A stretch of 64,000 nt of DNA from Anas platyrhynchos (GCF_047663525.1 NC_092587.1:39981001-40045000), one strand, 5' to 3'. Positions 49,601-61,820 are shown, counted from the stretch's first letter. Notes: generated from the sequence alone by a model not told the origin. Numbers and translations are program-made.

Positions 49601-49742
49601 AAGGAACCAGCAAAATGGGTACAGAGCATTTTTCTTGCCAGGAGGAATGAGCTCAGCCCAGACATTATTTACACAGACAGACCTCCCCAAACACTCGCAC
49701 TCTGCATTACGTTTTTCTGAATGCAAACCCTCACCAACTCAC
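46641..49742. other. Unannotated DNA
   Basis: No gene is recognised. The 156-aa minus frame (47686-48156) and the 128-aa plus frame (48576-48962) lack any known domain. GC-richer DNA at 47.3-48.0 kb has frames on both strands. Confidence 0.55.
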
Positions 49743-49903
49743 CTGCAGGTTTATCAGATGATACGAGTGATTTCATCATACCGTAATGTATCAGCTTAAT
49801 GCAATACACCCCTTGCAGATGCCTTCTGAGAGTGCGCACCACTGCTTCATAAATAATACCGGTAACGATGTCAGTGATGGTCAGCAGGACGAACATTTGC
49901 ATT
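49743..49903 (-). other. Exon-like segment (unproven)
   Basis: Read on the minus strand, 'ctggggcag' could serve as a splice acceptor, and CAG followed by GTGAGT is a perfect donor consensus. The 161 bp between them stay open in a frame of 53 codons that begins ATG at 49902, with a hydrophobic N-terminal part. I do not recognise the peptide. The segment also includes an ATGCAAAT octamer and several CpG sites, so a conserved non-coding element is an equal alternative. Confidence 0.2.
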
Positions 49904-51970
49904 CTGCCCCAGTTTTAAGTAACAGAGGCCTATTTTCAAGATGAGTCAACTCACTTTATGCCAAGAACAGTTGGCAGCAGTGCTACTAAAGCATGTATGT
50001 TGCCACATTGTGTTCAGTCATTTTAGTTTTGCAATCATAGAGCCAAACAACAGGATGTGATTTAATGCACCTTTCAGTAAAACTCAGGCTAGTTTTTGCT
50101 ATTAATGAGCACCAGAGGCTGTTGGCTATCCAACAATATAGTGACCTTGAAACAGAGTTCAGATTATTTTAGAAAAAAAAAAAAATCCAAGAACAGCAAT
50201 CAGCCCTTCTATGAAATTTTTAAGTAATTCAATAAAGACCGAGTGGCTACAGACATCAAGATGGAATTAGTAGCCTATTCGCCTCCCTGAAACAACCTTA
50301 AACTTCCATTGTACCTGAGCACCTATGAAGTATGTAAGCTATGGACAATGATAAAACAAGAACTAGCACTCTTCATCTCCGAAGGTCTGTATTTATATCA
50401 GGCCCTATTCTGCCTCCTCACTGAAGCTGGGAAATTTGCTGGAAGGGATCATGAGCTAAATTATTTTTACAGTGAAGTTATTACGTGAGCAAGTAAGGCT
50501 GTTAGAAAATGATTGTCCAAATTATTTGCATTGCATTTTTTGGTGAAGGAAAGGAAAAAGGGAATGAACGTGAAGGGAAGGAAAAAGGGAAGGGAACTGG
50601 TATCACAGGAAAAGGTCATTTGTCCAGTTGCTTATCCTTCTTTCCTAGGCTGCTATTGGAGGCAGAACGGGGTAGATGATAAGGACGTGTCAGCCTTTCT
50701 TATGGTTAGGACTGGCTCCAAAGTTGTCTTGCTCGTGCCCCTCACTGCTAAACCATAGTGCTACTCAGAAAAGCTGGCCATTATTGACTGAGAAAAGGCT
50801 TGCTGTGAATAACAACAAGAATTTTTCTAGACAGGTAGGATGTTATTGTGCCTGCAGCCATAAACCTTTTCTTCTACTCTGTACTCTAGGGACTGTTCAC
50901 TTGCCTGCACACATTTCACCTGGCTGACACTTTGCATATGAATAGCTGGAACTGAGGACAGTTTGATTCAGCAGAAACAATTTCTACCTCTGTAAAGAAG
51001 CCGCAGCCAACACTCACATGTAGTCTCTATTGTGGTCATTTAATGAGCTAAATAAATGTTTCCTAGGTTTGACCTTGTTTTGCTTTTATTATTCTAGGAG
51101 AAACAGTTTTGCTTCCCTATCTCAGAACTGCTTGAGTCACAGCCGTAACCTTTCCTTGACTTCACTTCTATCAACGGGCTTGTCTCTGTATAGGCGGAGT
51201 GATCAGAAGCTGCTGTGATTTAGCTTTGGCTATCCCCTGATATAAATTAAGACTGTGCTTAACACATAGCGAAGGAGATGGCTTTTGGACAGCTTTTCAA
51301 TTTTCAGAGGTTTGGTTTTAATTGTTTTTGTTTTTAATTCTATTTACATTTCCCCTCCATTCTCCCCAGAATGTTACCATAGGGAAATGTGAAAACTAGT
51401 CAGCAGTTTGTCATTTACTCAGTGAAATACCAACAGGAGACTTCTCTCTTGTACAGGTGCTCTGTACACCAGGGGAATTCAAATGCTGCCTCTGCAGAAG
51501 TCCAAGCTAGTGCCAACCTGACAGCATCCTCCCTGTCACGCACAGTGGTGGTGCAGGAATGCCATTAAGCAGCCGGAGAGCTAAATTTCCTCTGAGAATG
51601 AAGAAACAATAAGCAGAAGCAGATCTTTTTCCTGCCCAAAGTTTACTGAAATCATGCAAAGAACTCATCACTTTGAAATGTGAAAGAAACTCCATGTCCT
51701 TTTCAGCAGGACAAACTCAATTGGACAGAAGGAAAAAAAAAAAAAAGAACAGCTGCTTTTTCAAAGAGACAGACGACCTTATGGTGTAATTTTCACACTC
51801 AGTCGATCAAAGCTTGTGGTGTGATTCATTGACCATGAGAATGAAACTAGACGAGAGACATTGTTAAAAGGTCATTCCCTCCTATTGATACAAGAGGCTT
51901 AAGTAAAATATTACAGGAGCACATGCACTTCCTTCAAGAGATCCTGTCTGCACCTCCACCTGCAGTCAAA
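49904..51970. other. Unannotated DNA
   Basis: No gene is recognised. The first 200 bases are AT-balanced and repeat-free, continuous in texture with the exon-like segment. A poly(A) run lies at about 50173-50185 and another at about 51732-51744. The GGAAAAAGGGA-type purine duplicates at 50550-50610 are local low complexity. Confidence 0.5.
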
Positions 51971-51993
51971 AAATAAATAAATAAATAAATAAA
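51971..51993. repeat. (AAAT)n run, target of LTR insertion
   Basis: About six AAAT units end exactly at the first base of the ERVL LTR. The retrovirus inserted at the edge of this run, and the last five bases (ATAAA) are duplicated on the other side. Confidence 0.93.
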
Positions 51994-52251
51994 TGTCCTG
52001 GTTTCAGTTAGCACAGAATTAATTTTCTTCCTAGTAGCTGGTGGAATGCTGTGTTTTGGCTTAGGATGAGAAGAGTGCTGATAACACCCCGATGTTTTAA
52101 TTGTTGCAGAGCAGTGCTTATACTAAGCCAAGGACATCTCAGCCTTTTGCTCTGTCCTGCCAACAGGCAGGCTGGGGGTGCAGTAAGAGCTGGGAGGGGA
52201 CAGACCCAGGACAGGTGACCCAAACTAGCCAAAGGGGTATTCCATACCATC

Positions 52252-52275
52252 TGACGTCATGCTAAACAATATATA
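52252..52275 (+). promoter_or_regulatory. LTR promoter core: CRE and TATA box
   Basis: A perfect palindromic TGACGTCA (the consensus for CREB/ATF-type factors) lies 10 bp upstream of TATATA. The arrangement fits the U3 promoter of the LTR, read on the plus strand. Present-day activity is unknown. Confidence 0.65.
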
Positions 52276-52407
52276 GGGGTGGCTAGCTGGGGGAGGGGGG
52301 CCGGACTGCTCGGGGTTAGGCTGGGCATCGGTCAGCGGGTGGTGAGCAATTGCATTGTGCATCACTTGTTTGTACATACTATTACTTTCGTATTATCACC
52401 ATTGTAT

Positions 52408-52450
52408 CATTATTATTATTATTGTTATTATTATTTTGTTATTATTATTT
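52408..52450. repeat. (ATT)n microsatellite inside the LTR
   Basis: ATT units with two single-base interruptions lie between the promoter block and the ATTAAA signal of the LTR. This position is variable in related avian LTRs as I know them. Confidence 0.9.
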
Positions 52451-52459
52451 TCCTGTCTT

Positions 52460-52465
52460 ATTAAA
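52460..52465 (+). terminator. LTR polyadenylation signal ATTAAA
   Basis: ATTAAA is the common variant of AATAAA and sits about 190 bp downstream of the TATA box, in the expected R-region position of the LTR. Confidence 0.6.
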
Positions 52466-52587
52466 CTGTCTTTATCTCAACTCACGGGCTTCACTCTCCA
52501 TTTCTCTCCCCCGTCCCAGAGAGGGAGGGGGGAGGGTGAGCGAACGGCTGCGTGGTGTTTAGCTGCCGGCCGGGTTAAACCACGACA

Positions 52588-55500
52588 ATAAATTAGAAGA
52601 TAAACAAGCAAACATTGAGCAACGACATGCAACACCATGGAGGTAAACAATAAAGTTTCCCCTGCCCCTGTGGTCATCAATACATGTTTCCTATCCCTGA
52701 GCTTTTGCTAAAAAGATTGGACCTGGCCAGTAAAGCCAATGAGAACGTGTGTGTTGATTACAACAGACGGGCCTGTTGTGAAGGAGGATGGACAACAGCT
52801 GAACAGAGATGACAGCTACAGCTTATAAAAGCAGGTGTGGGGATTTAGCTTCAACTGTTTCCATTAGCCTTATTTAAGCCAATATTCCCAAGCCTGGGGA
52901 CCTATAAATACAATAAAGGAATGAAATTCCCTCTGGGTGGATGTGCAAGTACAGGCCAGAAAACTTATTCAGTGTGTAATGATGATTCTTTCTTCCTCAC
53001 CCCAGGTAGCATGGGTAGGACCAGAGCAGCCCCTGCCCTTATGGCTTTGAGTCCAGGAGGGGGACTTCATCTCTCCTGAGTAGAAAGTGCAAGGAAGCAG
53101 TATTTTTAGGGACCATCTCCATGGAGAAAGTGATCGCACTCCTATTTTCTCCCCAGTTACACTTATGTGCTGACTGGCAGGCCACCGATTGTCAGGAAGA
53201 GAAACAACTTGAGAAAGGGAGCTCCTTAGGAACAGGGCTTGGGGCAAAGAGTTTGTGTCAGGTCACGAGCTGAGGAGCAGAAGGAACCATCCACATACAC
53301 GGAGGGACCTGTGGCCTGGAGGCAAGGGTCTGTGCAGAAGGAATATAGTCTGCTATTTCATGCAGGAATGCGATGCACCACTGGTGGTGGCAGCCCCTTT
53401 TTGAGGGGACCACCCCACGGCACTGCAGCAGTGGGATATCCTTTAGCAGTTAGGTGTCGGCACGTTCCTGGCTATTTAATCAATGCCAAAAAACTGGCTG
53501 ACCTCTGCGGTGCTGAGTAAACAGGTGGCTGACTTCAAGAGAGGCTGCTCAGCTCTTGCATTCACCTACAGGAAACAGATGGGCCAAAAGATCCTAATCC
53601 CCTGCCCTATTGTTGTCATCTGTTTGCATCTTTCTCCAGCCCATGTCAGGTCACCGTTCTCAATGGGCTGCTGAGAAAACTCCCTCTGCAGTCTCTGTTT
53701 TGTACACTAATGAGTCCCTTTCACAAGCTCCAGCCAGGCGTGCAAACACCCCTTCTATCAATAAACCAGCAGTTGGTTGGGTTGAAGAGAAGTTTTGAGT
53801 GAAATTTTCTTCCTGTACAGAATCCACCAGTTTGGGTACACAAACACACTCAGTGGTTTTGATTTTATGAAATTGGTTTGGTTTGGAAAAGTAAAGCCAT
53901 AACACAATTTCCCCTCTAAACTGTCCTCGACTTCTTTCATTCTTACAGTTTTTGAAAGAAGTTGTTTTCCTTTTTGGATTAAAATGGCATTTCATGAAAA
54001 ACATGCATACGGTTAAAAATACAGAAAGGAGAGCTTAAAAGCAAAATTAACTACATTTTTTTTCCAGCTTTTTGGAACTCCTTCCCAGCTGTACTGGTTA
54101 TCCATACATCCCTTCCTCCTCTTACTCTAAACCACCTCTGCAATTTCACTGCACAATGTTTGCAAGCAGGAAGGAAGATAGACTGTTTCTCCATGCAGCA
54201 TACTCATATATTACCCTGGTTTGATTCATCCGGAATTACCCTTGTTTGACTCTCCTGCAAGTCTGTTGACTTTGACTGAGTAGAGATTTATATAATTTCC
54301 TCATGGGAACTTTGAGAGCTGATAATGCGTTGCCCTGAGTGTCATTTCCCTATGGTATTTCCACAGAAGAATAAATCTGGATATGCTACTGCATATTACA
54401 GCACCTGATGTTTTTTATATTCATCCTTGTTTCAGGCAAAGAAACACATAATAGAAGATATATCTACAATTATTGCTTGGCTATGGCAACAAGGGAAAAA
54501 CACTTGGATCCCCATCTCCTTTCCTTATCTCCACCAAAGATGAAAGAAACATTAATCAAACTAGTTGATGAAATCTTCCCTTTCTATTTGGTGCCAGGAA
54601 AAATGCAAGTAAGCTTCATGTGGCTAGATGCAGCCACACATCTCTCACAGGCTGTAATGTTCGTACAACACTCATAACATTACGTTCCTCTATGCTCTGG
54701 ACAGGACTGGTGTTCTGTGTTATACAGGGTGCTCGTTACATCACATACAAATGCCAGAAGTTGGGATCAGAAGCTTCGTGATGCAAAGATGCAGGAAGGT
54801 GAAATGATTTTTTGCTTGGTGAAGGCAGGTAGTAGAGTAGCTATGGATCTGATGAATCTGATGAATTCATGACTTACACAGCCTTAGGAAAATAAAGTTT
54901 CTGTTTCTAAAATCTTGTTTAAAGTCCTTTTGAAGTGTCTCTTTTTAAGTAAATAACAACACGGAGTGGGAAGCCCTTCTGTAGGGGCACAACATGCTGG
55001 AAGGAGCTAGGCATCTGTGTTTTCCAGAGCTTGGCCCACGCCCTGTTTCTCCCAGCTGTACATCAGGAACAGAAGACTTTAACTCAAGGCCAGGGTGCCA
55101 CAATGTCTTGTGCAAGAGCTAAGAACCGGTACTTCACTAGGTGTGGTGGGAGGTTGCATGCCTGGAGGTGCTAGTAAAATTGGGGCCAGTAAGTGACAGA
55201 ATAAGCTCCTTTCTACATCTCTCATCTCTCTGTCATCTTTAAAGCCATCATATAGCAAGACAGCCTGCAAACATTGCAATTTTCCTGCTATTAGCAATGT
55301 TGTCCAATAGTTGATATTTCATACCATGGGTTTTGTGTTTTTGCTCATGCCTTAAGAAAATTAACTGTTCAGAGCCTGACATACATTTTCACAGGGAAAA
55401 AGGTTACCAAATTCATGAAGTGCTGTTTTACGCTGCTACAGTGGGAAGCAAGCCCTGGCAACCAAAGCACAGAGCTTTTCTAACACAGTGATCATCATTA

Positions 55501-56478
55501 AGATCCACAGAACATCCAAAATTGTGTCTTTTCCTACCCTTTTCCACAAAAAAAACCTCAGTGGATTGTCATAGCGCAGGTGTCATGGTTCATTTATTTT
55601 ACAATGCACCCTGCTTTCGGTGTAACCTAAGATATGTAAAATGCTGTACTAGCAATTTCAATATTTTCTTAATTGATACATTCCCTTAGAGTCATTCTGC
55701 ACTACTGGAGCAGATCAAAGAGGATTGGCTTTCACTCTCAATTTTGCGGCAGCCAGAAGGATCCTAATTCCAAGCAGCACAGGAAGATTTCTTAAACACC
55801 ATCATTTGCATTTTCCTGAGAGCTCAGCTATCAATACACTCTGTTCCCTTCACTCTCTCTCTTCCCCTTTCCCTCATGAACCGTTTCATTGTCCTTTTGC
55901 TTCATCTGCAGTTTTCCACTTCTGTTATCGTCTTCCTATTTTTCATATTCATTTTTTTTCCACATTGTGTCATTGTTTCATTTTCTCTCTGTCCTATTTG
56001 CAACCCCCTTCTAGTTCTATCTGCTGTTCTCGTCCCACATCATTCTTTTGTAGCCTCTCCCTCCTTTCAGTCTGCCTCTCCCCTTTTTGCCCCCCTGCTT
56101 TTCCCATTTTCATTGTCTATCCCTGTTATTCTTTCCACTTTGGTGCAGAAAAGGAGGAGTGTTGTAATAACCCTGCAGCCTTGCACTAACACCTGAAGAC
56201 CCTGTGAAAACCAGCTCCTCTCTGTGCTGCAGCCTTGAAAACACATTGGTAGGCAGTTCCTGCCCAGAGCATTGCAGTCCTTTCCTCAACCATTTGCCTT
56301 GCACCAACTGTTCTCTTGAAATTGCAGGCTAAATGCACAAAGGGCTGGAGGGGGAAGTGGCTTGCTCAGAAACACAGCCTGCAGGTATGGAACAAGGGAT
56401 AGGAAATAACTGCTCATCCCCCAGTCCTGTGCATTAATAGCACGATAGAAAAGAGACAAATGCATCAGACATTTTGTG
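52588..56478. other. Unannotated DNA
   Basis: No gene is recognised. The 89-aa plus frame at 54408-54677 and the 154-aa plus frame at 55725-56189 show no family. The latter is rich in Phe, Ser and Pro because the DNA is CT-rich. I see no transposon here. Confidence 0.55.
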
Positions 56479-56514
56479 ATGAAAAATGAACCAACTTTAT
56501 GAAAAATGAACCAA
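56479..56514. repeat. 20-bp period tandem duplication
   Basis: ATGAAAAATGAACCAA occurs at 56479-56494 and again at 56499-56514, with four bases (CTTT) between copies. A third partial 'gaaaaatgaa' follows at 56515. Confidence 0.9.
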
Positions 56515-56579
56515 GAAAAATGAAGCAGCATTTGCAATTAGCCTCACAATATGTGCAACAGTTTGGATTTTTAAATAAT

Positions 56580-56890
56580 AAACAGTCTCCTCTTCAGCTG
56601 GTGGTTTAACTTCAGGCAATCTTAAAATTAAATCCCTCTGAGGCTGATGAGAGACTTTGAAATGGCCTGCATTATCCTGTCGCCCCCTCCTGAGAAAACA
56701 CTTTATTCTGACTGCCTGTTATGCCAGAGATTTTAGCTTTTATAATTAATAACGCCCCGAAGCAATCATATCTCTAAGACCCAGGCCATGGCACATCAGC
56801 TCTGAAATACCTGCCTCCTGATCAGCGCTTCTGTTCTAGTGTGGTTTTGTTCTTAATGAGCCATTTTAGTTTCTTGTGTAATTACCTTAA
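56580..56890. promoter_or_regulatory. Candidate conserved non-coding element
   Basis: This is the strongest enhancer-like block by eye. It is repeat-free and frameless, with TAATTA at 56743-56748 within 'tataattaataacgcc', a second TAATTA at 56879-56884, and 'cctgcattatcctgtcgccc', 'cgaagcaatcatatctc' and 'gttcttaatgagccatttta'. The preserved CpG sites inside otherwise AT-rich DNA are notable, because CpG decays quickly in neutral vertebrate sequence. The role is inferred. Confidence 0.38.
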
Positions 56891-59247
56891 AAAAAAATAA
56901 ATAAAAATGATTTGGGCTGGCTGTGTCCAGCTCTGGGGCTGTGACTCTTGATGGCCCCAGGAGTGCAGCGGGTCTGCCTTTGAATTCCCTTTTGGCTTTC
57001 CCCCCTGGTAACACAAACTCAGAGGAAGCAGACCTGTGTGGCTGAAATACATCGGTGTATTTTCCCAGCTGGCTCCCAAATGCTGGAGTCTGCTCAGAAG
57101 AGAAATGTCAAGCGCAGCGGGACGTAGTCTGGCGTGTGGGTGGGTTTATTCGGGCATGGAAATCAAATGTGGGCACTGGCAGCAGCACCTCGTGGTGACA
57201 GGACGGGGCTTGGCCTGCAGCTGGAGTCATTCATCCCATCCTGGTGGCACAAATCTGACGGTGAGGCATGATTCTCACTTTCCTGATTATTATTTTAACT
57301 CTGGTGTACTGGGTATTCTGATGGGTTCGCTTCAGGGCTTTAAAGAGGGAGAAATAACACCTGAAATCCCATTTAATATATTTGGAAAAGATGCAAAATA
57401 TGAATTCCTCATAACTTCTTACTTCCTTCAAAGTGAGAAGAAATCACATTTGTATGCTTGAATTCTAAAATGTAAGCAGGTGCTCTGGCCCTTGGTGTTT
57501 TGCTGCTATTTATTTTTAATAATGAAAGCAAACGAGATACAGAAAGCATCTGTCAAGCATGCAAGCACCTTTTAAACATGCTCAATACACCTGCTAGAAA
57601 AAGAGCAGCAGCTTCTCCCTGCCCTCAAGCCAGAAGCAAAGTAAACTCTGGAGAAGGTTAAATCTGAACAGCCTGTGCTGTACTCCCATCTTCACACCTC
57701 CTTCTCTGCCTTGAGAAGGAAACAATGCAAGAAGCAATGCAAGGGCTTTAGAGTTTAGTGAGGAGAAGGTGCTATTACACAGACACTGTTTCCCTCAGAT
57801 AAATAAATAAAGAGAAAGAAACAAAAGGATGCATTGCCAATGAGAGAGAAAACTCAGGCATATCAGTACCAGCAGGTCTCCAGTTAGGGCATTTCTGCCC
57901 TAACTTCTTAAGTTGCTTCAGTTACTTCACAAGGAAATGTGAGGTACACTTTCTAAAAGCAAAAAATAAAGCCAAAGAAGTACTGTTTTTAATAAAGACC
58001 CACCTCTGCTTCTTCCTTGTTTGGCAGCATGTCTCTGTGCATTGTTTCATATCAAACCTGGTGTGACAAAGCTCTTTGGAACTGATGCAGTGCCTGCATG
58101 CTCCTCCTAATGGGCCATGACCAGCTGAGTCTCTTACGTGAAGGAGTTTCAGTAACGAAGATTGCCATGGAAGCCAGGGATTATGTAAGGATATAAAACT
58201 TCCTGATGAGGGTTTCAAATGGCTTCATGCATCAAGATAAGTCCACCTTTATGCAAGCATTGCATAGGCAAAGGTTGACAAACCACCATATGGAAAATAT
58301 CAGAAGTGTGAGGTGGCTGCCATTTCACAGTTATAGGGCAGACGGAAGGAATTGTTCCTAGCCTAGTATCTGCTCCCCATTGAACGAATTGCTGCATACA
58401 GCACCGATAGTATCTTGGCACACATCAAAGGCAACATTGACTTTATTCCATCAGCTCATAAACGCAGCAACAGGAACACAAGTCTCAAGCCAAAAACTAA
58501 AGGTCATTTGGTACTCTGCCTCCTTTCCCTTTCATGTCAGGAGTGGCCCCCAAAAGACTTCATGGAAAGCTACTATTTGATTTGGAAGCCTTCCCTTCTT
58601 CCCAGGTCTCACACAGCATCATTATGAGGCCGAGGAATCACTGCCAGCTTCCTGCAGCTCTCCTGAGATGTGTTACCAGGCCCCTGCTCCGGGTGTCTGC
58701 CTCTGCTGTCCACAGGAGCCTTGCTTTACCAGGATGAGCAACGCTGTGTCAGCTCTTTGGATTTCAGTGGTGTCCCTTCTGCATGTGATTCAGAACCACA
58801 GTCTACCCACATACATCATCTATATAACCACGCAATCCTGTTTTTGTTATCCCTGCCGTTCCTCCCACCTTCCTTCCTTGTGTCATTATCTTATTGCACC
58901 TCAGCCACAAGTAGACTATAGTCAAGTTTTGCAGCACTTCTTACCCTTCAGTATCTTCTTGCCTAATGGGCAGTAGGAGAACACAAATAGCCATTACAAA
59001 GCAAACAGATTTCAACAGCTGGGACAAATAAGATGCATATGTGTAATTTCAGCCCCTAAGGTTTGTTTGACCTAGAAACCCATATTCACTTCAAGCAATT
59101 CCTCTCGTGTTTTCTGCTTTAGGTCAGAGATGAAGCTTATTCAAACTGTAAGGAAATACAATAAAAAAAACATGATCATTTCATGGTCTGATATGTTTAC
59201 ATTCAGTTTCCTGGTTAATTGACAGGTGGGTAAAATCCAAGAATTGG
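56891..59247. other. Unannotated DNA
   Basis: No gene is recognised. The 141-aa plus frame at 57036-57461 has no domain, and its second half overlaps a minus frame. AT-rich sequence at 57240-57420 resembles the candidate element just upstream. A short (AAAT)n run is near 57800. Confidence 0.5.
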
Positions 59248-59266
59248 AAAAAAAAAAAAAAAAAAA
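59248..59266. repeat. Poly(A)19
   Basis: A run of 19 A with no recognised source element. Confidence 0.95.
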
Positions 59267-61548
59267 GAATCTGTTTATTTCTCTACCAGTGGAGCTCCTT
59301 GAAAGGAAAGCCACGCATATATTACCCCTTCCTTACAATATAGTTTTCCACAGACTGGAAACTTTCCAAGTTATTTCATATTTTCAGGCCTAAGTGAGAT
59401 ACACACAAAATATAAGAGGTGAGACCCCAAGGAAGCATCCAGTGTCCTCCAGCACTGGCTTTGCAATGCTAAGGATTTGGTGCCCAGTCAGAGGAGAGCA
59501 ATCCAAGGAAATGGGAGTGGGTATGTCAATATAGTAGGTGGGACTGGACTCTCTGACCAGAGCTCCAAGCTCCAGAGCTCCACCTAACTGGCTGGATCTG
59601 AGCCACGTGGTGAGTTGTGCATGCCCACACCAACATGACTTATCCTATCTGTTTCAGACTCCCACTGAACACAACACAATGCCGCTTCTCTAAAACCAGC
59701 TGGAACCTGTCTCCCTGATGTTGGCCATGTGGCCTTATGCTAGTGCATAGGACACTATGAGACTGCTGGCAAAGGAGTTAGACCGGACACATGTGCCCAA
59801 ATCCATAACCCTACCACCTACACAGTACAGAGAATGTTGCTTGTACCCCATTAAACAGCACAACACTAAAGGAGAAAGAACATTAAATAGAAGAAAATCA
59901 AGGTTTGCTGAAATACCATGCTGACCCAGCCCTGGGCTTCCTACCCATTTCGTGGATGTTTCCATATCTAAAACTTCCCAGCAAAGTTTGGCCTCTCCCT
60001 GAGGCCAGAGCTAGTGACCATGGTGCTCTGCCTCAATGCCCAGCGCTGTCTGGACACCTCAAAGTATCTGAGATCCAACCACGGCTCAGCCTCCTGTCAG
60101 GAAGTGCATGCAGCAATGTCACAGTCAGACAGACCTGCGGACTAGGATCACCCTAACTGATGGGTGTGCAGCCTCACACCTCTTCCTTCCTGAAAGAGTA
60201 CCTTGGGAATCAGACCACAGGTGGGTTTTGATGAAATCTCATGCATATGTCAAAAAAATAAACAATAAAAATGCGTTCAACAGTCAACAGGATCAGAAAT
60301 CTCATTAAGAAGACAGAAGATGCTGGCATTTAGATTATTTGCCGCAAGGCTTACATTAACATATGCTCCAGAACACCATCAATGATCTGCTTTGCCATCA
60401 TCATATTTTAGAGATAAGACTTCCTCCCCGCACCCCCCATGTGTGTCTGTGCGGTGTACAAGCATACTGGAGCTTGCAGTGATCTGCAGATCTAATTGAA
60501 TATGGTCTGAGTCAGGCTCTAGACATTAAGAAAACAGAACTCCATAACAGCCCTTTGTCTAAATTTCAGCATGGGAATGAGCTATCAAAGCCAGTATGCC
60601 TTTGGCACGGATTTCTTTTCTTCTTTGCTCAATATTTTCTTCTGTGCTCAACATACTTAGCCGACCAGCTGCAAACCTCCCCAGAGTCACAAACATACTG
60701 ATGAGTCAGTTTAACGCAGTCTTCAGCTCTACCTGGAAATCTGGCAGGCTTGTTGATGTTATAGCAACAAACCAGCTTCTGCTCTGTTCCTTTAGCATCC
60801 TTTTGCCTGTGCTGCCAGGGCCTGATTTTGCTCTGATTTACACTCAGGTATTATTGCTCAGAGGTGATTTGCAATAATGGAAATAACAAATGAGATTTCT
60901 AGTAGGAGAGCAAGCAAGGCAAAGCCCAAACGTGTCCTGGACTGATGGGGCAGCTTTAATAGAGGCAGGATGTTTGCAAGGCTGTGACCCACGAGCGGCC
61001 ACAGCTGCGGGGCTGCTGTTGCTGGCTCTCTGCCCCAGTCCCAGCATGGCCACCAGAGCTGCTCACCCTGTGTCTTCTGACTGCCACAGCTTGGAGAGCA
61101 GAGCTTCAAAGTCAGTGATGTCCCAGTCACTTGCAGGCAGCTCAGGTGCACGTACAGATGGCAGCAAGGCAGACAGGCAGGGCTGCCACACTGCCAGACA
61201 CCCCAAGCTCCCATATCCTGTCCCTGAGCCCCACAGGGGTCCCGTTCTGCCATTAAAATCAGTGGTGTAGGCAGTGCAGGATCTACACCAGGAGCTTCTC
61301 TGCGCATAGGTATCTACTATGGGCAGAAGTAAAACTGCTGTAAATTGACCCCCTGAGCAGCACCAGCCACACTCAGTACTGATGAAGGAGACCCAGGCAT
61401 GCTGTGGTGGGTGCAGAGTGTGCACAGGTCCACGGGCAGCATGGCTGAGGGGACAGGAAGGGACACCCAGGCAACAAGGGGGGTATCACCCAGCCCACTG
61501 TCCAGCTGTGGGACACTTCATTGCTTTCCCTCCTGCTGGGAAAATGGG
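59267..61548. other. Unannotated DNA
   Basis: No gene is recognised. A 15-bp-period duplication of 'ccagagctcca' lies at 59557-59582. The GC-rich stretch at 60.9-61.5 kb gives long overlapping frames on both strands (up to 149 aa) with no family features. Confidence 0.55.
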
Positions 61549-61601
61549 GTGAAATATATATGGTGTCTTCTTATGGGGTGATATATATATGGTGTCTTTG
61601 G
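61549..61601. repeat. Imperfect tandem duplication with ATATAT
   Basis: Two copies of a 'ggggtgaaatatatatggtgtcttcttat'-like unit of about 28 bp follow each other, differing by one or two bases in the ATAT run. The words 'atatatatggtgtctt' occur in both. Confidence 0.85.
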
Positions 61602-61820
61602 CCTAACCCAAATTAGGCCGAAGACAGAAAGTCTGCAGCTTTCACCCTGAAGACATCTACAGTCCAAGAAGACCTTGTGCTGCCTTTCAGCACAGCGTCA
61701 GCTTCCCACCTTTAGCAAATAAAAGCTTTCACGTAAAAATGTACTTTTCAAAGTAAAACATACTTTACTGATGTTGAGCTTTCAAGAACTGCATTCACAA
61801 ATATACCTAATTTTCTTGTT
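61602..61820. other. Unannotated DNA
   Basis: Nothing recognisable is seen here. Confidence 0.5.

Larger units (their letters stand above)
51994..52587 (+). mobile_element. Solo LTR of an avian ERVL-type endogenous retrovirus
   Basis: The element is 594 bp, begins TGTCCTGGTTTCAG and ends AACCACGACA, with TGT..ACA termini. It is flanked by the 5-bp duplication ATAAA (51989-51993 and 52588-52592), and a 5-bp duplication fits class III (ERVL) integration. Inside, in order, are an AATTAATTTTCTTCC block, a TGACGTCA site at 52252-52259, a TATATA box at 52270-52275, a GGGCATCGGTCAGCGGG block, an ATT repeat, ATTAAA at 52460-52465 and a GAGAGGGAGGGGGGAGGG run near the 3' end. There is no second LTR and no gag, pol or env, so recombination between two LTRs has removed the internal part. 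The frames inside (52279-52591) are not genes. Confidence 0.95.

Noticed and set aside
49669..49902. Hydrophobic minus ORF resembling a phage holin start
   Set aside because: The context is clearly vertebrate, the similarity is only general hydrophobicity, and no phage gene lies nearby. It is kept only as an exon or conserved-element candidate.
52279..52591. Three overlapping plus ORFs rich in Tyr/Ile/Leu
   Set aside because: They lie inside the ERVL LTR and translate its ATT repeat.
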